DNA of 64,000 nt from Leclercia adecarboxylata (GTDB lineage Bacteria > Pseudomonadota > Gammaproteobacteria > Enterobacterales > Enterobacteriaceae), in contig NZ_CP098325.1 in the NCBI RefSeq assembly GCF_023639785.1, forward strand, positions 558,001 through 622,000, in the 5' to 3' direction. The notes beneath the pieces were generated by a model. That model saw only the letters and a list, made by a program, of their open reading frames with translations. It was not told the DNA's origin and did no database searches. The position numbers were made by a program, and so were the translations under genes. Positions 28,254 through 37,562 of this stretch are shown one piece after another. Numbering within the stretch: position 1 is the first letter of the stretch; each line of letters begins with the position of its first letter.

Positions 28254-29602
28254 TAATAACTGATCCTTCGGTTCTCTTTAACACCAAAAGTAATATAATG
28301 CTCCAAAGGGTTAATACCCTTTTCCTTCACATCAGGATGAAGTTTTAGATATAATTCGTTTGAGAACTTTATGGATGGATCTCTATTTTCAAACCCGCCA
28401 AATAATAAATAATGTCTGGCGGGATCAATACCTGATTTTTTAACATCTGGATTTTTAGATAAATACCATTCTGCGTCGAAATATTTTGATTCTCTAATTA
28501 GTTTAATAGTTTCATTAAGCTTTTTATTGCTTTTTTCTTTTTTTGTTTTAACCGGATGGCTTAATGCACGTATAGGTGCTGTTGCTTTCCAGGAGAAACT
28601 ATTTTTTATTTTCTCATGTTTCTCATTTGCAATAATAAGTTTTGCTTGTAGATTTGAAATTTCTGTATTTGCCTTCTCCAGCATATCAGTGATGACAGCT
28701 AGTTCATTAAATCGGCAATTTAATGATTTTTTACTTTTGCTAAGCTGCATGCTTAATTCTTTGATTCGATTCTCAGAATTAGTTATGACAGAATTCTTCA
28801 AATTGATCTCAGCTTCGAGATTATCTAAAATGTTACGACCATCAGATATTTCTTTTTTCAACTCTTGATTGTGTTCAATGACTTTTATTGTGTCTCTTTT
28901 TAGTTCGACTTCATGCAGTTCGACAATTTTACTAAGTTGAGAATTTTTTAAGCTTTCACTTTGCTGTAAATTTTGGCTGTCTTTTAACATTAATGTAAGA
29001 GTTGCAATCTCATTGAATCTTAGATTAATATTTTCTTTTAAAGAGGTAACTTTATTTTCGTTGCTTTCCAGGTTTGACAATACGCTTATTGCCGATAATA
29101 GTATTTCATTTGATGCTAAAGCAAATGTGCTCTTTTTTATCGGTTTTAAACCCATTGGTCGTAAAGAAATACCATCCAAAAATTCTAAGGTGCGCCAATA
29201 TTTTTTACCCCATAAAAATAAAATCCCCAAGTAGATGTTGAGATTATTTTTGCAATTGGCATTAGAGTTGTTTTTTATATTTTCCGTTGGGTTTGTAACA
29301 TGTTTCAAAACTGATTCTAAGGTTATAACACTTTTATTAAAAAGTATAATGTGTCTTTTTGTTTTCTTTATAATAGATAAAATGTTCTGTTGTTCTTTAT
29401 TCCAATTATCGAATATGCTTGTGTCATTATTTTTTGTGTTTTGTAAGTTGCTCCATGGATAATCATATTGCCATATAAACGTGTCATTTTCAGTGGACAC
29501 TTTAATCTGAGATATTAATTCTTCAGGAGATACAAAATGTATATTATGATTGCTGTGCTGATCTAACTTCATCTCTGAAGAGCCATATATATATATGTTC
29601 AC
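28253..29602 (-). CDS. coiled-coil capsule-region protein with C-terminal PDV/HY repeats
   Basis: A 449-residue protein with no transferase domain that I recognise. Residues ~1-140 form a globular part of unknown type; ~180-345 is a long coiled coil (heptad-like LKENINLRFNEIATLTLML, then SENRIKELSMQLSKSKK). The end holds two repeats of the pattern (W)YL...PDV...GI(D/N)P..HY..(F)G..ENR, near residues 378-412 and 417-449. The same repeat opens the next protein, to which it is coupled. Coiled coils in polysaccharide loci sometimes set chain length or scaffold transferases; that role is only a suggestion. Strongly AT-rich. Confidence 0.6.
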   Translation of the reverse strand: MNIYIYGSSEMKLDQHSNHNIHFVSPEELISQIKVSTENDTFIWQYDYPWSNLQNTKNNDTSIFDNWNKEQQNILSIIKKTKRHIILFNKSVITLESVLKHVTNPTENIKNNSNANCKNNLNIYLGILFLWGKKYWRTLEFLDGISLRPMGLKPIKKSTFALASNEILLSAISVLSNLESNENKVTSLKENINLRFNEIATLTLMLKDSQNLQQSESLKNSQLSKIVELHEVELKRDTIKVIEHNQELKKEISDGRNILDNLEAEINLKNSVITNSENRIKELSMQLSKSKKSLNCRFNELAVITDMLEKANTEISNLQAKLIIANEKHEKIKNSFSWKATAPIRALSHPVKTKKEKSNKKLNETIKLIRESKYFDAEWYLSKNPDVKKSGIDPARHYLLFGGFENRDPSIKFSNELYLKLHPDVKEKGINPLEHYITFGVKENRRISY

Positions 29603-29920
29603 CAGATTTCCTCATTTTTAATTAACTCTATTCAAAATTAAATGCATCTATAATATTAGCTTTAGCAGAATAGAATTTTATATAGGTTATCTATTTTCAC
29701 TTCTTTATTTGGTTCAAAAAAATGTTTGTAAGATTAGCTATCGTTTTTTTGCATGAATGTAAAGTCCTTATGAGTTAAATATCCATGAGTAATATTGACA
29801 TGCTATTGGATTATTGTCTTTTTGTTGCTTATAAAGCCTATAAAAAGTGAACTTAATAAATTAACATCCACTTTTATTTATATCCTGGATTTATATTAAA
29901 AGAATTTATCATAAGTGTAA
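29603..29920. other. gene-free AT-rich junction between kpsE and region 2
   Basis: These 318 bp have no supportable gene. The stretch marks the change from conserved export genes to the strain-specific AT-rich block and probably contains a leader or secondary promoter for region 2. I see no clear hairpin terminator or ops element in it. Confidence 0.5.
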
Positions 29921-31123
29921 TTAATCCTGATGCTCACGCAGGGTAGCTATACCCATCACAATCAGGCCATACAGGAGGCACAACAGAACCCCTGTGGTCA
30001 GTAGGTTATAAAGACGACGTGGATACTCGGCGTCTTCAGCCAGCGTTGGTTGGCTGATGACCAGTAGGTGCTTAAGCTTGCGATACGCTTCTACGCGAGC
30101 CTGCTCCAGACTAATAAGTCCGGATTTATACAGATCAGCAGCCAGGGTCGCCTGGGTTTGCACATCCATATAACGAGCCGTCACTTCGTTCATCGCATCT
30201 TTGTCGGCACCCGTAAGACGGGATTGCTCCTGAGCCAGTTGCTGCGTTAAGGCATCAACTCTTGCCTGTACAGAAACAACCGCAGGAGCGGTTTCTTTCA
30301 TATAGCTTTGCAGCTGTTTTAACTGGGCCTGTTGCTGTGCCAGTTGAGCTTCAATCTGACTTACCACACCGAGGCGGGCACTGCTTGTCGATTCCGGGCT
30401 GATCAAATGATGGTTATTTTGAAAGTCCAGTACTTTGGCTTTTTCCGTCTGTACACGCTGATATGCGCGATCGACTTCTTTTTCGACGAAGGCCAGCTGT
30501 TCCAGTGCTACCTGATGACCTAATTTATTGATAAAGCGGTCTGATTCCTGAAGCATCAATGCAACGACCCGCTGACCATAGGCAGGATCAAAGGCCTGTA
30601 GCTCGATTGTCAGCACGCCGGATAGCTCGTCCAGATGTAATGACAGGTGTTGACGATAATATTTGATAAACTCTTCCCGGGTCACATTATCCGGCAGACG
30701 AGAGAAGTAATCGATGTCGTGGCTCTGATAATGAGCTTTCAGGCCCAGCTCCTTATCGAGCTTGTTGAGCAGGTCGGGGGATTTAAGATAATCCTGGATG
30801 ATCAGTATATCTTCATGGTTACTGCCTCCAATTCCCAGCATTGAAAGGGCATCAGGCAGCATCTTTATTTGATCCGCCTGCTTAACTACCAGCTCGGCCC
30901 GGCTAACATAGCGGTCGGACACAATGACGCAAAAATAAAGCGCTGCAATAGCAAAACAAACTACTACCCATAAAAAACTGCCGAGCTTAAGGCTCTTTTT
31001 CCATGAACGGTGGGCAAGCTTAAAACCGCTGGAGTCGACAATGAAATGTTTCGGTTTAGTTTTTAATTTGTTTAGCTTACGCATCAAACCGGAGGATTTG
31101 TTAGAGCGGGTTGGTTGAATCAT
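29921..31123 (-). CDS. kpsE: KpsE, capsule export inner-membrane/periplasmic adaptor
   Basis: A 400-residue polysaccharide co-polymerase-like protein. A membrane helix lies near residue 50 (LGSFLWVVVCFAIAALYFCV) and another at the C-terminus (LYNLLTTGVLLCLLYGLIVM, residues ~367-387). Between them is a periplasmic domain with coiled coils (for example QLAQQQAQLKQLQSYMKE). KpsE links the ABC transporter KpsMT to the outer-membrane channel KpsD. It lies 12 bp downstream of kpsT. Confidence 0.94.
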   Translation of the reverse strand: MIQPTRSNKSSGLMRKLNKLKTKPKHFIVDSSGFKLAHRSWKKSLKLGSFLWVVVCFAIAALYFCVIVSDRYVSRAELVVKQADQIKMLPDALSMLGIGGSNHEDILIIQDYLKSPDLLNKLDKELGLKAHYQSHDIDYFSRLPDNVTREEFIKYYRQHLSLHLDELSGVLTIELQAFDPAYGQRVVALMLQESDRFINKLGHQVALEQLAFVEKEVDRAYQRVQTEKAKVLDFQNNHHLISPESTSSARLGVVSQIEAQLAQQQAQLKQLQSYMKETAPAVVSVQARVDALTQQLAQEQSRLTGADKDAMNEVTARYMDVQTQATLAADLYKSGLISLEQARVEAYRKLKHLLVISQPTLAEDAEYPRRLYNLLTTGVLLCLLYGLIVMGIATLREHQD

Positions 31124-31135
31124 GATTTTGACTTG

Positions 31136-31786
31136 TTATAGTTTCTGGTAAATACGGATGGCATCTTCGATATCGTCGAACAACTCAAGGGTGCTGTCAC
31201 GCAGCAAAATACCCATATCGCATTGTTGACGTAGGTTTTTCATGTCGTGCGACACCATGATTAAGCTGGCTGTCTCGCGTTTCTGATTAAAAACATCAAT
31301 ACATTTTTGTTTAAAGCGGGCGTCACCGACGGACATAATTTCGTCGGTCAAATAGATATCAAAATCAAAAGCCATACTCACAGCAAAGGAGAATTTTGAT
31401 CTCATCCCGCTGGAATAACCTTTAATCGGTAACTCAAAATGTTGACCAATTTCCGAGAATTCCTTTACCCACTCCTCAATAGCCTGGGTATCGCGTACGC
31501 CATGAATTCGGCAGACAAAACGTGTGTTTTCGCGTCCTGTCATACTGCCCTGGAAGCCGCCGTTAAGTGCCAAAGGCCATGAGACTCGACAGTGACGTGT
31601 CAGTTTTCCTTTGCTAGGCATATCCATTCCACCCAACAAGCGCAGCAAAGTTGATTTACCTGCTCCGTTGACCCCTAAAATACCGATATTGCGGTCACGG
31701 GGTAATGTGATGCTCACGTCGCGTAAAACGTAGTTTCGACCAAATTTGGTGGGGTAATACTTCGAGACGTTATCCAGAATGATCAT
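31136..31786 (-). CDS. kpsT: KpsT, capsule ABC-transporter ATPase
   Basis: A 216-residue ATPase of the polysaccharide-export ABC subfamily. The Walker A motif GVNGAGKST is near residue 38, the signature-like YSSGMRSKFSFAVSMAF near 125, Walker B DIYLTDEIM near 145 and the switch His in SHDM near 178. It pairs with KpsM, whose gene ends 12 bp upstream. It energises export of the finished capsule chain. Confidence 0.96.
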   Translation of the reverse strand: MIILDNVSKYYPTKFGRNYVLRDVSITLPRDRNIGILGVNGAGKSTLLRLLGGMDMPSKGKLTRHCRVSWPLALNGGFQGSMTGRENTRFVCRIHGVRDTQAIEEWVKEFSEIGQHFELPIKGYSSGMRSKFSFAVSMAFDFDIYLTDEIMSVGDARFKQKCIDVFNQKRETASLIMVSHDMKNLRQQCDMGILLRDSTLELFDDIEDAIRIYQKL

Positions 31787-31798
31787 GCTTATTCTACT

Positions 31799-32599
31799 TT
31801 AGCTGGCAATCAGGCGACGATGACTCAGGCGATAACAGCTCATCGCGAACGTCAGTAGTACTAACGTCACAGCCGAAAAATACATCCCGCTGACATTTGG
31901 GCTTGCATAGCCGGAGATCCAGCTGCTTCGTATTAGCTCAACGGCATGAACTAACGGGTTCCACAAAAACCAGTGTTGATAATTTGACGGTATGGTCGCG
32001 AGAGGGTACATCACGCAGGAGATAAACATCAGTGGCATCATGAGTAAGCTAAGGAATTTATCAGCTTCTTTGAATAAATTACCCAATACGCAAAAAACAA
32101 TGCCCAGCGAGAACGAAAAAATCATTAACAGGAAATAGATAAGAACAACCTCTAAAGGATCGCTGGGGATTGCATCAAAACCAAACCACAGTAGCCCTAA
32201 CACCAGTACGCATCCCACAACCATGCCAATTACCGTTTCGAGAATGAAACGGGAAACAAATGTCGCGAAGGGGGTGACTTGCCTGTAGCAAAACAATCCC
32301 TTGTTTGCATTAACAGCCGATTGCAGTTTGCTTACCACATTTCTGAAAAAGAGAAAGGGCAGGTAGCTTGCCGTAATAAATAGAGGTGCCGGCGCTCCAC
32401 CGAAACCACTATGACCGCGCATACCAAAAATCAAACTAAACGCGCCAATCATCAACAACGGATCCAACAGCGCCCAGGCATATCCCAGCCGATAACTGCC
32501 AAATCTCGTTTTCAGTTCACGAATAAGCAGGCCAAACGTCACATCGCGCAGCACCTGGAACGAGCTGCGGGGCGTTTGATTGAGAACAGGTTTAAGCAT
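31799..32599 (-). CDS. kpsM: KpsM, capsule ABC-transporter permease
   Basis: A 266-residue ABC-2 permease with about six helices. The amphipathic start and LLIRELKTRFGSYRLGYAWAL (near residue 26) are typical of KpsM/Wzm. It is slightly longer than E. coli KpsM (258). Together with KpsT it moves the lipid-linked polymer across the inner membrane. Confidence 0.96.
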   Translation of the reverse strand: MLKPVLNQTPRSSFQVLRDVTFGLLIRELKTRFGSYRLGYAWALLDPLLMIGAFSLIFGMRGHSGFGGAPAPLFITASYLPFLFFRNVVSKLQSAVNANKGLFCYRQVTPFATFVSRFILETVIGMVVGCVLVLGLLWFGFDAIPSDPLEVVLIYFLLMIFSFSLGIVFCVLGNLFKEADKFLSLLMMPLMFISCVMYPLATIPSNYQHWFLWNPLVHAVELIRSSWISGYASPNVSGMYFSAVTLVLLTFAMSCYRLSHRRLIAS

Positions 32600-32653
32600 A
32601 AGAAGGCCGATGTAACAGAACGGGCCCGCGATGGGGCGAGCCCGCTTTGAGGG

Positions 32654-34432
32654 TTAATTCAGGACCACGTTGGCTGCCACGGCAACCTGATAGATGACCT
32701 GAGTAATGTCCTTGATGGACTGCATCATTTTGCTGTCCACTTTCGGCATGACCAGAATCTGATCGCCTGGCATCACGTCACCGCCGTCTTTAAACTCCAT
32801 CAGCCCGTTGGCATGCACCACGGCAATGCGACTGTCGTTCGCACGGTCGGTAAAGCCGCCTGCCCAGGCCACGTAGTCTTCCAGGCTGGCGTTTTTGTTG
32901 TAGACCACCGCCTGCGGCATCATCACTTCGCCACCCACCTGAATCAGGTCAGTTTTGTTCGGGATCACAATCTGGTCGCCCTGTTCCAGCAGGATGTTGG
33001 CGATCACGCCCTTATCGGAAACCACCACTTTACCCAGCGGCTGGATCTTGCGGGCTTTTTCTACAAAGCGCATCACCAGCTCGGCTTCTTTGGTTCGGAT
33101 GGAGGCTTCACCGTCGGAGCTGGCCGGTGCGGTAAACACGCTGCGCTCCAGGCGGTTGAGGGAGTCTTCCAGCATCTCTTTCTGCCGCGCGGCCACGCTC
33201 TTACGCATGATGTAGATCGAGCCGTAATCCGCCATGTTCGGGTCAATCGGGATGTGGTTCAGCAGATCGTGCAGACGGGTCTCTTTACGCACGGTGAAGT
33301 AAGACGGCCCACGGTAGCTGCCCATCACCTGCACGTCGTACACCTGCGCATGCATATCGTCGTTGAACAGCACTTTGTCGCCGTCGCTCAGCTGAACGCG
33401 GTCGAAATCTTTATACGGCATATAGACCGAGAACGGGCCGTTAGAACGATCGCCAATCACACCCACGTGGCTCACCTTGGCGAGCGGCAGGGCGTAGTCG
33501 ATCAGTTCAGAGCCCAGCGCGGTGCTGTTCTTCAGCTCGAAGCGGAACGGGTTACGCACTTTACCCGCCACGTTGATCATCGGCCCCTGGGGTTCAACCA
33601 GGATCACGTCCTGATCTTTCAGGGACAGCTTCGGCATTCTGCCCTGCTGCATAAACTCGTACAGGTCGATCTGCTGGATCACGCGGTTCTGGCGCAACAC
33701 CTTAATGTGACGATAGCTTCCGCGGTCGGAGTCGATACCCCCGGCGCGTTTCAGAAAATATAAAACGCTGTCGGATGACTGTCCGGCATATTGCCCCGGG
33801 CGGATCACCGGCCCGGTAACATATACGCTGACCGGCGTCGCGGTAAGGAGATTAACGTAAACATTAACGTTATTTGTGAAGACTTCGCTGATATGGCTGG
33901 TGACTAAGTTATTAACCTTACTCGCCGCAACGTTTTTCACATTAATCGGCCCGACATCAGGAATGAAAATATTGCCCTGATTATCCACGGTCACGACGTT
34001 GGAAAAATTCACGGCGCCCCAGATCCAGATATTCAGCTTATCGCCGGGGGCGATCAGGTAATTATCGTTTAAGCCGTCGCTGCGCTCGGTTTCATAACCA
34101 CCGGCAAACAGGTTGGCACCGTAAGGAGGGGGCAGTCCGGATTCGGACTGCGGGAGTAATTTACGCACGTCGGATTCGCCCGGCAATAACATGCCCTGGC
34201 GATTTTGCTGCGCGAATGTTCCGGTGGTGGAGGAGGTATTTGCCTGGCCGCTCATCGCTTGCTCGCCGCCAAGCTGCAGTCGGCCATCGCCGTTATCTGC
34301 CGAGGTGTTCATCCCAAAAGCCTGGGCTTCTTGCTGGGTGGGGGCGGCTAAAGATGCGCAGGAGACGCAGGCCAGCAACAGGACGGCACTCAATTGCCGT
34401 AAATTCGTTATCTTCACAACATTTCTCTTCAA
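32654..34432 (-). CDS. kpsD: KpsD, outer-membrane polysaccharide export protein
   Basis: A 592-residue protein with a signal peptide (LSAVLLLACVSCASLAAP, residues ~14-31), a Poly_export domain (YLIAPGDKLNIWIWG near 126) and SLBB-type repeats further on (for example VYVTGPVIRPGQYAG near 205, INVAGKVRNPFRFE near 289, IQVGGEVMMPQAVVYN near 500). It is somewhat longer than the 558-residue E. coli form. KpsD forms the outer-membrane part of the export channel with KpsE. The lipoprotein gene upstream ends 2 bp before its start. Confidence 0.95.
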   Translation of the reverse strand: MKRNVVKITNLRQLSAVLLLACVSCASLAAPTQQEAQAFGMNTSADNGDGRLQLGGEQAMSGQANTSSTTGTFAQQNRQGMLLPGESDVRKLLPQSESGLPPPYGANLFAGGYETERSDGLNDNYLIAPGDKLNIWIWGAVNFSNVVTVDNQGNIFIPDVGPINVKNVAASKVNNLVTSHISEVFTNNVNVYVNLLTATPVSVYVTGPVIRPGQYAGQSSDSVLYFLKRAGGIDSDRGSYRHIKVLRQNRVIQQIDLYEFMQQGRMPKLSLKDQDVILVEPQGPMINVAGKVRNPFRFELKNSTALGSELIDYALPLAKVSHVGVIGDRSNGPFSVYMPYKDFDRVQLSDGDKVLFNDDMHAQVYDVQVMGSYRGPSYFTVRKETRLHDLLNHIPIDPNMADYGSIYIMRKSVAARQKEMLEDSLNRLERSVFTAPASSDGEASIRTKEAELVMRFVEKARKIQPLGKVVVSDKGVIANILLEQGDQIVIPNKTDLIQVGGEVMMPQAVVYNKNASLEDYVAWAGGFTDRANDSRIAVVHANGLMEFKDGGDVMPGDQILVMPKVDSKMMQSIKDITQVIYQVAVAANVVLN

Positions 34433-34434
34433 AA

Positions 34435-34809
34435 TTATTGCACGGCAAGCAGGTTACTGGCGGAAGCCTGTTCCAGCTGCGGTACCAGATACCAGGTATC
34501 ACCGCTCTTGCAGGTCACCCCGCGCTGGGACTGGTTGTAGTTGCGGTTTCGCAGCAGTTCAATGCATTCAAGCCCAAGGGCAGAGACATAGCGCTGGCCT
34601 AATGTATACGTATTGCCATTGGCGCTGAGTGAAGCGCCCTGCGGCAGCGTGTTCAGAGGTTGTTGCAGGTTGGCTGCCATAGCCTGAAGGTCGGTAGAAG
34701 CAGTCTGATTCACAAGCGGTCGGGATGCTTCAACCTGCTTCGGTGAATATGCGCAGCCACTCAGCATGAGGGCGAGCGAAATCACCAGAAGGCGAGTTGC
34801 GTTCTTCAT
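34435..34809 (-). CDS. small lipoprotein, first gene of the capsule operon
   Basis: A 124-residue protein with a lipoprotein signal peptide (LLVISLALMLSGC; lipobox LSGC, Cys near residue 18). The mature part is short and polar and has two more cysteines (LGLECIELL and GVTCKSGD) that could pair in the periplasm. I start at 34809 (MKNATRLL). It lies 2 bp before kpsD and downstream of the ops element, so it belongs to the capsule operon. I do not know its function; an accessory role to KpsD in the outer membrane is plausible. Confidence 0.75.
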   Translation of the reverse strand: MKNATRLLVISLALMLSGCAYSPKQVEASRPLVNQTASTDLQAMAANLQQPLNTLPQGASLSANGNTYTLGQRYVSALGLECIELLRNRNYNQSQRGVTCKSGDTWYLVPQLEQASASNLLAVQ

Positions 34810-34960
34810 AAGATCGATATTTTCCAACAATTCTAAAACTGGAATGTGAAATAAAACTTTGATGATATTCCGCTGATTTTAATAGCAAACCAGCTGAGAA
34901 ATCTTGCAGATGCAGGAGAAGCAAAAACGCAGGCGTAAGTAAGAAAATCCAAAAAAAGGG

Positions 34961-34971
34961 TAGGCTACCGC
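34961..34971 (-). promoter_or_regulatory. ops (RfaH-recruitment) element in the capsule leader
   Basis: The minus strand reads TGCGGTAGCCTACCC; the core GCGGTAGC(C)T matches the ops consensus GGCGGTAGnnT apart from its first G. It lies ~150 nt before the first gene, within a long untranslated leader (34810-35294, 485 bp, AT-rich, no gene). RfaH binds RNA polymerase paused at ops and lets it read long polysaccharide operons, which fits this ~23-kb minus-strand locus. The promoter itself was not located. Confidence 0.65.
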
Positions 34972-35258
34972 ACGGAAAAGTACCATTCCGGCTAAAAAGT
35001 GAGCAGCTTTAATTGTAATGACGCAGAGGTACTATTAAGCAAACAACTAATTTGAACATTATTATTCTCGAAAATGTTTGCGTGACGGAGATTACATAAT
35101 TAGGACGATTCTGTCATTTGAAATTCATTCAGAATGCGTACTAATCACGGAAAAATAGCAAAAGCCTATTAACTCTGGTGGGGGCGAGAAAATTCTTATT
35201 GGTCTATAGGAATTAATGTCAGTGACTATTTCTAAGGTAAACTAAATGGCTTAAGAAG

Positions 35259-35284
35259 CAGCCAGTCGTGTATGCGACCGGCTG
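35259..35284 (-). terminator. hairpin after hpaC
   Basis: CAGCCAGTCG pairs with CGACCGGCTG (9 of 10 bp) around a 6-base loop, 11 bp past the hpaC stop; CTTCTT follows on the minus strand. It probably ends the hpaBC transcript and separates it from the capsule leader. Confidence 0.6.
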
Positions 35285-35294
35285 GGGAAAGGGG

Positions 35295-35807
35295 TCAAGC
35301 GGTTACTTCTTGTTCAATCAGCACCGGATGAAATCTGCGTTTAAAGTAAATCAGCCCGTGTCCGTCCTCACTTAAGTGGATATTTTTGATTGCCACCAGG
35401 TAGACCAGGTGGGTGCCGATGGTCTGCACCTGGCTAATCTCACCTTCCAGGCTCGCCAGCGCGCCATTTAACACCGGCTGGGCCAGCACGCCTTTTTGCC
35501 AGCAGGAGAGGTTGAACCGCTCCTCCATCGCCATGCCGGTCATTCCGGCAAAATGACGCGCCATCAGCTCCTGTTCGTGGTTGAGCACGTTAATGCACAG
35601 CTTGCCGTTCCCCTGGAAAACCGGGTTCATGGCGCTGTTGGCATTCAGGCACACCATCACCGACGGTGGCGTATCCGTGACCGAGCAGACCGCCGTGGCG
35701 GTAATGCCGCAGCGCCCGGCTTCGCCGTCGGTGGTGATCACATTGACCGCCGCAGAGAGGCTGGCCATCGCGTCGCGAAAACGCAGGCGTTGTTCATCAT
35801 GTTGCAT
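35295..35807 (-). CDS. hpaC: HpaC, flavin reductase of 4-hydroxyphenylacetate 3-monooxygenase
   Basis: A 170-residue flavin reductase, the same length as E. coli W HpaC. It supplies reduced FAD to HpaB. Typical are FRDAMASLSAAVNVITTDGE near residue 8 and FNLSCWQKGVLAQPVL near 98. It follows hpaB by 17 bp. Confidence 0.95.
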   Translation of the reverse strand: MQHDEQRLRFRDAMASLSAAVNVITTDGEAGRCGITATAVCSVTDTPPSVMVCLNANSAMNPVFQGNGKLCINVLNHEQELMARHFAGMTGMAMEERFNLSCWQKGVLAQPVLNGALASLEGEISQVQTIGTHLVYLVAIKNIHLSEDGHGLIYFKRRFHPVLIEQEVTA

Positions 35808-35824
35808 AAAGACCTCCCGCTGCC

Positions 35825-37387
35825 TTATTTCAGCAGCTTGTCCAGCAGGTTGATATCGGTGTTGTTGTGCAGGTGCGGAACCGTCCAGCCGTTCTGGTCA
35901 TACTCAGACAGGCAGCGGTCGACCATCGCCATCATCTTGTCCATGTTGCCGGAGGTCTGCGCCTGGCGCAGACACTGCAGGCGGATTTCATCCTGACTAC
36001 CGGAGTAGTTGATCTCATACAGCTCGTGGCGTCCGCCGAACTCGCTGCCGATGGCATCCCACATCAGTTTTAAGATCTTGATGCGCTCCACGTGGTCCAT
36101 GCCGTTGGAGCCGCGCACGTACTTCGCCAGGTATTTGTCGATCTGCGGATTGTTCAGATCCCGGGCGCTGGACGGCAGGTAGATCAGGCCGCTGGTGACG
36201 TTGCGCTCGATAATGTTTTTGATCTTCGCGTAGGCCATCGGAGCCATTACACGGTAGGTTTGCAGTGCAGCGTGGTCCGGCAGGTAAGCCCCGTTTACCC
36301 ACGGGGTGGCTTCCGAGCACATGGAGTCGCTCAGGGCCCAGAACATGTTGCGCCAGGCCACCACCTCACCCAGGTCGGCCTGCACGCCGCGGAACTCGGC
36401 GGTGCCGGTACACTCCAGCGACTTTTTCAGCAGCCCGGTGATGAAGTCGAGCTTCACCGCCAGCCGCACGCACGCCTGCAGCGGATACATGCGGGCGAAT
36501 CCGCCTTCCATGGTCCAGCGACGGCAGCGGTCGAAATCGCGGTAAATCAGCACGTTCTCCCACGGGATGAGCACGTTATCCATCACCAGGATGGCATCGT
36601 TCTCGTCAAAGCGGCTGGTGAGCGGGTAGTCGTAAGGGGAGCCGGTCGCGCCAGCCACCAGCTCGTAGGAGGCGCGGGAAATCAGCTTCACCCCTTCGGC
36701 ATCCATCGGGGCAACAAACATCAGGGCGAAGTCCGGGTTCTCGCCCATCACCTGCGCCGAACCAAAGCCGATCATGTTGTAGTGGGTCAGCGCCGAGTTG
36801 GTGGCGACCACTTTAGCGCCGCTGACGACGATCCCGGCGTCGGTCTCTTTTTCCAGCTTGATGTAGACGTCTTTCACTTCATCGGCCGGTTTATGGCGGT
36901 CGATCGGCGGGTTGACGATGGCGTGGTTAAAGTACAGGCCGGTTTCCTGAATGCGGGTGTACCAGTTGCGGGCGTTCTGCTCGAACTGGCCATAAAATGC
37001 CGGGTTAGCGCCCAGCGCGCAGCCGAAGGCGGCTTTGTAGTCCGGCGTGCGTCCCATCCAGCCGTAGCTCAGGCGGGACCACTCAGCAATGGCGTCGCGC
37101 TGCTGGCGCAGGTCGCTGGCACTTTTCGCCACCCGGAAGAACTTATGGGTGTAACCGCCGCTGCCGGTATCGGTGTTCCAGCACAGGGTGTCCTGCATGT
37201 CAGGTTTGTGCAGCGCATCGTACAGCTGCGCGACCGAGGCCGCCGCATTGCGAAACGCCGGATGAGTGGTCACATCTTTCACGCGCTCGCCGTAGATGTA
37301 GATCTCACGGCCATCCTGCAGGCTCTTCAGATACTCTTCGCCGGTTAATGGGCGGGTAGTGCTCGCGCGGAAATCTTCAGGTTTCAT
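35825..37387 (-). CDS. hpaB: HpaB, 4-hydroxyphenylacetate 3-monooxygenase oxygenase
   Basis: A 520-residue FADH2-using monooxygenase, equal in length to E. coli W HpaB. It hydroxylates 4-hydroxyphenylacetate to 3,4-dihydroxyphenylacetate. Characteristic blocks include MKPEDFRASTTRPLTGEEYL at the start, VVSGAKVVATNSAL near residue 190 and the C-terminal HNNTDINLLDKLLK. It starts the separate hpaBC unit. Its upstream region (37388-37562) contains no gene. Confidence 0.97.
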   Translation of the reverse strand: MKPEDFRASTTRPLTGEEYLKSLQDGREIYIYGERVKDVTTHPAFRNAAASVAQLYDALHKPDMQDTLCWNTDTGSGGYTHKFFRVAKSASDLRQQRDAIAEWSRLSYGWMGRTPDYKAAFGCALGANPAFYGQFEQNARNWYTRIQETGLYFNHAIVNPPIDRHKPADEVKDVYIKLEKETDAGIVVSGAKVVATNSALTHYNMIGFGSAQVMGENPDFALMFVAPMDAEGVKLISRASYELVAGATGSPYDYPLTSRFDENDAILVMDNVLIPWENVLIYRDFDRCRRWTMEGGFARMYPLQACVRLAVKLDFITGLLKKSLECTGTAEFRGVQADLGEVVAWRNMFWALSDSMCSEATPWVNGAYLPDHAALQTYRVMAPMAYAKIKNIIERNVTSGLIYLPSSARDLNNPQIDKYLAKYVRGSNGMDHVERIKILKLMWDAIGSEFGGRHELYEINYSGSQDEIRLQCLRQAQTSGNMDKMMAMVDRCLSEYDQNGWTVPHLHNNTDINLLDKLLK

Positions 37388-37562
37388 AGGGACCTCGTAT
37401 CGGAATAGGGTTGTTAAATTTATGTGTTGTTTTTGTTGTTTAATTGAAGCGCGAGAGAGGCGGGCCGTGAAGGGACGAATGGGTCAACGGCGGGTACTTT
37501 TCAGGCGGGTGTGAGATTTGTGATCGGGGTGGGGTTTGAGGGGTGGAATGGTGCGGTCTGCC

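Noticed and set aside
36092..37348. A long plus-strand open frame opposite hpaB
   Set aside because: hpaB on the other strand is unmistakable and full length; the plus-strand product has the His/Val/Gly-rich composition of an antisense shadow.
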